Shown piece by piece: positions 6,332 to 9,637 of a stretch of 9,637 nt of DNA. Below the pieces are notes generated by a model. It did no database searches, was not told the DNA's origin, and saw only the letters and a list, made by a program, of their open reading frames with translations. The position numbers and the translations under genes were made by a program. Source of the stretch: an archaeon (GTDB taxonomy: Archaea > Methanobacteriota > Methanobacteria > Methanobacteriales > Methanobacteriaceae); NCBI GenBank assembly GCA_024409165.1, contig JAKSUE010000034.1, positions 1-9,637 on the forward strand, in the 5' to 3' direction. Position 1 is the stretch's first letter. The number at the start of each line of letters is the position of its first letter.

Positions 6332-7237
6332 ATGGTTAAAAAATCTAAGAATTCCATTATTAAAAAAGCTAAAAAATTAGAAAGACAAGGTAAATATAAA
6401 AAAGCCCTCAAAGTCTGTGACGATTATTTAGCTGAAGATTTAGATTTAAATATCTTAGAAATAAAAATGGATTTAATCAATAATACCTATTTCTCAGATG
6501 AATTCTTAGAAAAAATAACCAACTATCAAAACACCCTTACTTCTTTTTTATCAAAAAACGAAGAAGAAAAATTACTAAAATTATACTCTGCAACTAAAAA
6601 TAAAATGGATTTCTACACCCAAAGCTATGATAATAACTATTTAATCGGAGGATTAATTTTAGACAATTTAGAAAGCATACTTATTTTAAATATTCTCACA
6701 GAAAATAAAAGTAATGAGAATAATACTAATAACTCTTCAATACCTGCTGATTTAACAATATTCAAAAAAGACATTGAAAAAACAGCAAAACAATACTTAA
6801 GCTTAGATGGTGCTAACTTAGAAAAATTATTAGATAAAGAAACAGCCAATATTAATAAAACAAAACATGAAATAAAAGAATTAACCAGATTCATATCAAA
6901 TAAAGCTGATTCTGACATAGAAGAAAAAAATTCAGAAAAAACCGAAATAACTGAAACCACCATTAAAAAATTACTAAATAAAATAAACCAAAGCATCAAT
7001 GAAGAAAATTATAAAGAAGCTTTAGAATTTGTAAATGAAGCATTAATAACTGATAATGAAAACATTAAAATCTTAGAACTCAAAGTCAGAATATTAAATC
7101 ACATGCAAAGATTTGAAGAAGCATTAGCTACCCAAAAACTACTTGTTAAAATAGCTAAAAACCTAAAAAACAACATAACAAATAAATCACCTAAAAAAGA
7201 TAACAAACAAACTGATTTATTTAGTTTTAGGTACTAA
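6332..7237 (+). CDS. Lysine-rich TPR-like protein of unknown role
   Basis: The 301-residue protein is very rich in Lys, Asn, Glu and Ile, with no signal peptide and no strong membrane helix, so it is probably cytoplasmic. Residues about 8-41 (KKLERQGKYKKALKVCDDYL) read as one tetratricopeptide-like helical pair. Residues about 214-280 hold two more (INEENYKEALEFVNEALITD and MQRFEEALATQKLLVKIAK). The middle, about 60-210, is predicted helical and charged with a low-complexity Asn stretch near 125-136 (NKSNENNTNNSS), probably a flexible linker. The C-terminus is basic and ends DLFSFRY. The start is well supported by AGGTG six bases before the ATG. It follows purD closely, so co-transcription is plausible, but that gives no functional link by itself. 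TPR proteins act as protein-interaction scaffolds; the partner cannot be inferred. A hypothetical-protein label is the safe alternative. Confidence 0.8.
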   Translation: MVKKSKNSIIKKAKKLERQGKYKKALKVCDDYLAEDLDLNILEIKMDLINNTYFSDEFLEKITNYQNTLTSFLSKNEEEKLLKLYSATKNKMDFYTQSYDNNYLIGGLILDNLESILILNILTENKSNENNTNNSSIPADLTIFKKDIEKTAKQYLSLDGANLEKLLDKETANINKTKHEIKELTRFISNKADSDIEEKNSEKTEITETTIKKLLNKINQSINEENYKEALEFVNEALITDNENIKILELKVRILNHMQRFEEALATQKLLVKIAKNLKNNITNKSPKKDNKQTDLFSFRY

Positions 7238-7295
7238 TTTATTTAATTTCTAGATACTAATATACAATTTTAAATACTAATTTATTATTTTTAAG
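7232..7295 (+). repeat. Degenerate tandem repeat at the 3' end of the TPR gene
   Basis: TACTAAT occurs at 7232 (overlapping the stop codon), 7255 and 7275, each followed by similar AT-rich sequence, so three units of about 20-23 bases. The longest shared part is TACTAATTTATT in the first and third units. The remainder of the gap before argF is AT-rich with palindromic TTAATTAA runs and no visible gene. Confidence 0.35.
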
Positions 7296-7490
7296 ATTAT
7301 TTTTAAAAATTAAACTTATTTTAAGCTAAAATTGAAAATAAAATAACATTTTATAGTATTAAATATTTTATTAAATTTAATTAATTAAATCCTAACTAAT
7401 TAATTAAAAAAATAAATCATGACTAATTAAATTAAAAATTAATCAATGATTATAATTATATTTATTATATTTATTTTATGAGGGGAAAAT

Positions 7491-8405
7491 ATGAGAAGTC
7501 TATTATCAGTACTTGATATTGAAAATGAAGTCGAAAAAATATTAGATATAGCAAGTGACTTCAAAGCTGGAAAAATAGAAGAAAAGCCACTTGAAGGTCA
7601 AAAATTAGCTATGATCTTTCAAAAGTCATCAACTCGTACAAGAGTTTCATTTGAAGTTGGAATGTATGAATTAGGTGGAACTGCACTCTTTTTATCTAAT
7701 AAAGATATTCAACTTGGAAGAGGAGAACCTATTTCAGATACAGCTAAAGTATTAAGCCGTATGGTTGATGGAATTATGATTAGAGCAATTGAACACAATG
7801 ATGTTGTTGAATTTGCTAAAGAAGCAGATATTCCAATTATTAACGGTTTAACTAATCTTGAACACCCATGTCAAGCATTAGCAGATATGTTAACTGTAAA
7901 AGAACATAAAGGCAACTTTGATGGAAAATTTGTCTACTTTGGTGATGGAAATAATGTTTGTAACTCTCTTATGCTTATTTGTGCATGTTTAGGAATGGAT
8001 TTCACAGTAGCATGTCCAGATAAATATCAACCAAACGAAAAAATCATAAAAGAAGCATTAAGAATAGCTAAAAACAACAACTCAACCATAACAATAACCT
8101 CAGATGTAAAAGAAGCTGCAAAAGACGCAGATGTATTCTACACAGATGTCTGGGTAAGTATGGGTGACGAAGCTGAAGCAGCACAAAGAGAATTAGACTT
8201 TAAAGATTACCAAGTACGTCAAGAACTCATTGATTTAGCTAAAGAAGATGTAATATTCATGCATTGTTTACCAGCTATCAGAGGTCAAGAAGTAACATCT
8301 GAAGTAATCGACGGCCCTCACTCTGTAATATTTGATGAAGCTGAAAACAGATTACATGCTCAAAAAGCAGTAATGTACTACTTCATGAAAGAATTATTAA
8401 ACTAA
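7491..8405 (+). CDS. argF: Ornithine carbamoyltransferase
   Basis: The enzyme transfers the carbamoyl group from carbamoyl phosphate to ornithine, giving citrulline in arginine biosynthesis. The 304 residues contain every diagnostic motif. The carbamoyl-phosphate loop is STRTR at 47-51 inside FQKSSTRTRVSFEVG. HPCQALAD is at 125-132. The ornithine-specific DVWVSMG is at 219-225, which distinguishes this from aspartate carbamoyltransferase. HCLPA is at 258-262, with the catalytic Cys (C259). The C-terminal segment RLHAQKAVMYY is also typical. Length is normal for a trimer-forming catabolic/anabolic OTC. The start is ATG (7491) with a weak GAGGGGA six bases upstream; an out-of-frame ATG at 7479 is not used. 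It is separated from the TPR gene before it by 253 bases with a possible TATA box near 7452-7461, so it likely has its own promoter and a short leader. Confidence 0.97.
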   Translation: MRSLLSVLDIENEVEKILDIASDFKAGKIEEKPLEGQKLAMIFQKSSTRTRVSFEVGMYELGGTALFLSNKDIQLGRGEPISDTAKVLSRMVDGIMIRAIEHNDVVEFAKEADIPIINGLTNLEHPCQALADMLTVKEHKGNFDGKFVYFGDGNNVCNSLMLICACLGMDFTVACPDKYQPNEKIIKEALRIAKNNNSTITITSDVKEAAKDADVFYTDVWVSMGDEAEAAQRELDFKDYQVRQELIDLAKEDVIFMHCLPAIRGQEVTSEVIDGPHSVIFDEAENRLHAQKAVMYYFMKELLN

Positions 8406-8422
8406 ATAAATCATCAATACTT

Positions 8423-8452
8423 AATAAATTAATAAATAATAAATTAATAAAT
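8423..8452 (+). repeat. Perfect 15-bp tandem repeat between argF and the TPR gene
   Basis: AATAAATTAATAAAT is present twice with no gap (8423-8437 and 8438-8452), inside a longer AT-only stretch. It is probably simple-sequence slippage in the non-coding spacer. Confidence 0.6.
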
Positions 8453-8480
8453 AAATAATAGATAAAATAAATAATTACCC

Positions 8481-8494
8481 TTATACTATAAAAT
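8481..8494 (+). promoter_or_regulatory. Probable TATA box of the TPR gene at 8546
   Basis: TTATACTATAAAAT lies after ACCC and about 55 bases before the ATG. It shares its first ten bases with the ilvB box. It suggests separate transcription from argF with a leader of roughly 30 bases. Confidence 0.45.
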
Positions 8495-8545
8495 AACATA
8501 ACTAATCATAAAATGAAAAATATAAATGAATAATTAGGTGATAAA

Positions 8546-9535
8546 ATGGAATTTGAAGACCCTATGTTAACACATTTATTAGATAAAATAACAACTGCTC
8601 TTAAAGAAAATGATAGAGAAGAAGCTGCAAAATATATGGATATTGTAATTAATCAATACCCTGAAGTAGCTAATATCTTATTAAATTCAATTGAATTCAG
8701 CAATATAATGGCTGAAAATGAAGAAGCTGCAATTGAAGAAGCTAAATCTTTACCAATTCAAGATACTTTTAGAGAAGATGATGATTTAATGGGCATAGAT
8801 GAAAATCAAATCATAGCGGATATGAATTCCATGTTAGAAATTGAACCTGAAACCCTTGAAGAATTTATTCAAAAAGGAACTGTTCTAACAATTACCGAAC
8901 AATTCGAAGAAGCTATTGAATGTTTTGATAAAGCATTAGAACTCGACCCTAATAATATCTCAGCTTTAATCTCAAAAGGTCATACCTATGAAATCATGGA
9001 AGAAGATGAAAAAGCTGAAGAAGTCTATAAAGTCGTAATGGAAAGTGAAGTAGAAGATATTTACGATTTAATGAGTCAAGGATACATCTTCGAAACCCAT
9101 GATAAATATGAAGAAGCATTAGCAGTATATGAAAAAGCCCTTGATAAAGATAAAAAGAACTGTAACATATTATTCTTAAAAGGATCCTGTTTAATCTCCC
9201 TTGAAAAATACTTAGATGCAATAGAATCCCTTGAAGAAGCAATTAACTTATATGAAACTCAAGCAATGAATACTGTATTTGAACTTCCAAGTGCATATCA
9301 TAATATTGGAATCTGTATGGACAAACTATCTAAAAAAGACGTAGCTCTTGAAGCATTCACAACAGCTATCAGATTAAATCCAGAATATTTCCCATCATAT
9401 TATGAAATCGGACTTATCATGGAAGATAAAAAAGATTATAAAACAGCTTTAGAAAACTACGACCTTTTCTTAAAATTCGACCCAGAAAACGAAGAAGTCT
9501 TAAAAGCTAAAGAAAGAGTTGAAAAACTTTTATAA
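8546..9535 (+). CDS. TPR-repeat protein
   Basis: The 329-residue acidic protein has about six tetratricopeptide repeats. Approximate positions are 104-137, 138-171, 172-205, 206-239, 248-281 and 282-315, each with the small-residue/aromatic pattern of the family. Examples are EQFEEAIECFDKALELDPNN at 118-137, DKYEEALAVYEKALDKDKKN at 186-205 and KDYKTALENYDLFLKFDPEN at 296-315. The first about 100 residues are helical and Glu-rich without clear repeats. No signal peptide or membrane helix is visible, so it is probably a cytoplasmic scaffold for protein-protein contacts; the partner is unknown. An AGGTG five bases before the ATG supports the start, and a TATA-like TTATACTATA lies 55 bases upstream. 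It is 140 bases after argF and probably transcribed separately. It differs clearly in charge and repeat number from the lysine-rich TPR protein upstream, so it is not a recent duplicate. Confidence 0.9.
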   Translation: MEFEDPMLTHLLDKITTALKENDREEAAKYMDIVINQYPEVANILLNSIEFSNIMAENEEAAIEEAKSLPIQDTFREDDDLMGIDENQIIADMNSMLEIEPETLEEFIQKGTVLTITEQFEEAIECFDKALELDPNNISALISKGHTYEIMEEDEKAEEVYKVVMESEVEDIYDLMSQGYIFETHDKYEEALAVYEKALDKDKKNCNILFLKGSCLISLEKYLDAIESLEEAINLYETQAMNTVFELPSAYHNIGICMDKLSKKDVALEAFTTAIRLNPEYFPSYYEIGLIMEDKKDYKTALENYDLFLKFDPENEEVLKAKERVEKLL

Positions 9536-9548
9536 TCAAAATAAAATT

Positions 9549-9587
9549 AAAAAAAATAAAAAAATAATAGTTCACTAGTAAACTATT
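9549..9587 (-). terminator. Hairpin followed by T7-A-T8, for a minus-strand gene beyond the right edge
   Basis: On the minus strand arms AATAGTTTACT and AGTGAACTATT (9587-9566) form a near-perfect stem with one G-U pair, followed by ATTATTTTTTTATTTTTTTT down to 9549. On the plus strand there is no T tract after the stem. It would stop leftward transcription before it enters the convergent TPR gene. Confidence 0.6.
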
Positions 9588-9593
9588 AAAAGC
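9553..9593 (-). repeat. Dispersed 41-bp repeat, copy 2
   Basis: This is the second copy of the hairpin plus T-tract element at 2225-2266. It is in the same orientation and about 7.3 kb away. Both copies lie in non-coding DNA at the apparent 3' end of minus-strand transcription. Confidence 0.75.
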
Positions 9594-9595
9594 TT

Positions 9596-9630
9596 AAAAT
9601 AAAAAAATTAAAGTGTTTAACACTTTAATT
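9596..9630 (-). terminator. Second hairpin followed by T7-A-T4 near the right edge
   Basis: AATTAAAGTGTT (9606-9617) and AACACTTTAATT (9619-9630) are perfect 12-base complements around one base. On the minus strand the stem runs straight into TTTTTTTATTTT (9607-9596). With the hairpin at 9566-9587 it makes a tandem pair of terminators for the same leftward transcript. Confidence 0.6.
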
Positions 9631-9637
9631 AATTCTT

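Noticed and set aside
5776..6999. Short frames within purD and the first TPR gene (minus 5776-5958, minus 5855-6085, plus 5880-6062, minus 6637-6999)
   Set aside because: All overlap strongly supported genes on the other strand or in another frame; their hydrophobic or low-complexity peptides are typical shadow translations.
7376..7440. TTAATTAA palindromes upstream of argF as an operator
   Set aside because: Runs of this kind are expected in such AT-rich spacer and lack a distinctive core.
8994..9242. Minus-strand open frame within the second TPR gene
   Set aside because: It is a Leu/Tyr/His-rich shadow of the TPR repeats, with no independent start signal.
2225..9593. Direct repeats as the ends of a mobile element carrying the intervening 7.3 kb
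   Set aside because: The interior holds ordinary biosynthetic genes, with no transposase or integrase. The repeats have hairpin plus T-tract structure fitting transcript ends instead.

Overview
The window looks like chromosomal DNA of a methanogenic archaeon close to Methanobrevibacter (order Methanobacteriales). I infer this from the very low GC content, the AGGTG-type ribosome binding sites, the TATA-like promoter boxes in place of -35/-10 pairs, the long T tracts at gene ends, and the character of the IlvB, IlvN, PurD and ArgF proteins. No database search was possible, so the genus is an inference.

Layout. Positions 1-2210 (minus strand, running off the left edge) hold what looks like one broken gene for a large secreted/membrane protein. 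It has an N-terminal signal-anchor fragment in one frame, a 524-codon body in another frame, and, after an in-frame amber codon, at least 171 more open codons encoding several membrane helices. Positions 2211-2403 are a non-coding stretch full of T tracts and hairpins on the minus strand, which forms the 3' end of the next operon. Positions 2404-4623 (minus) are ilvB-ilvN, the two subunits of acetolactate synthase. Positions 4624-4948 are a divergent promoter region. From 4949 all genes are on the plus strand: purD, a small lysine-rich TPR-like protein, argF, and a longer TPR-repeat protein. The right edge (9549-9630) carries two hairpins, each followed by a T tract on the minus strand, so a minus-strand gene probably ends just beyond the window.

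The identified enzymes are housekeeping biosynthesis genes: branched-chain amino acids (ilvBN), purines (purD) and arginine (argF). The two TPR proteins are probable protein-interaction proteins with no assigned role. I see no mobile element, CRISPR array, tRNA or rRNA.

The most interesting points are the doubly interrupted surface-protein gene and a family of hairpin plus T7-A-T4 modules. Two of those modules are near-identical 41-42 bp copies lying 7.3 kb apart. Their sequence differences preserve pairing only in minus-strand RNA. I did not find a convincing new multi-gene system.
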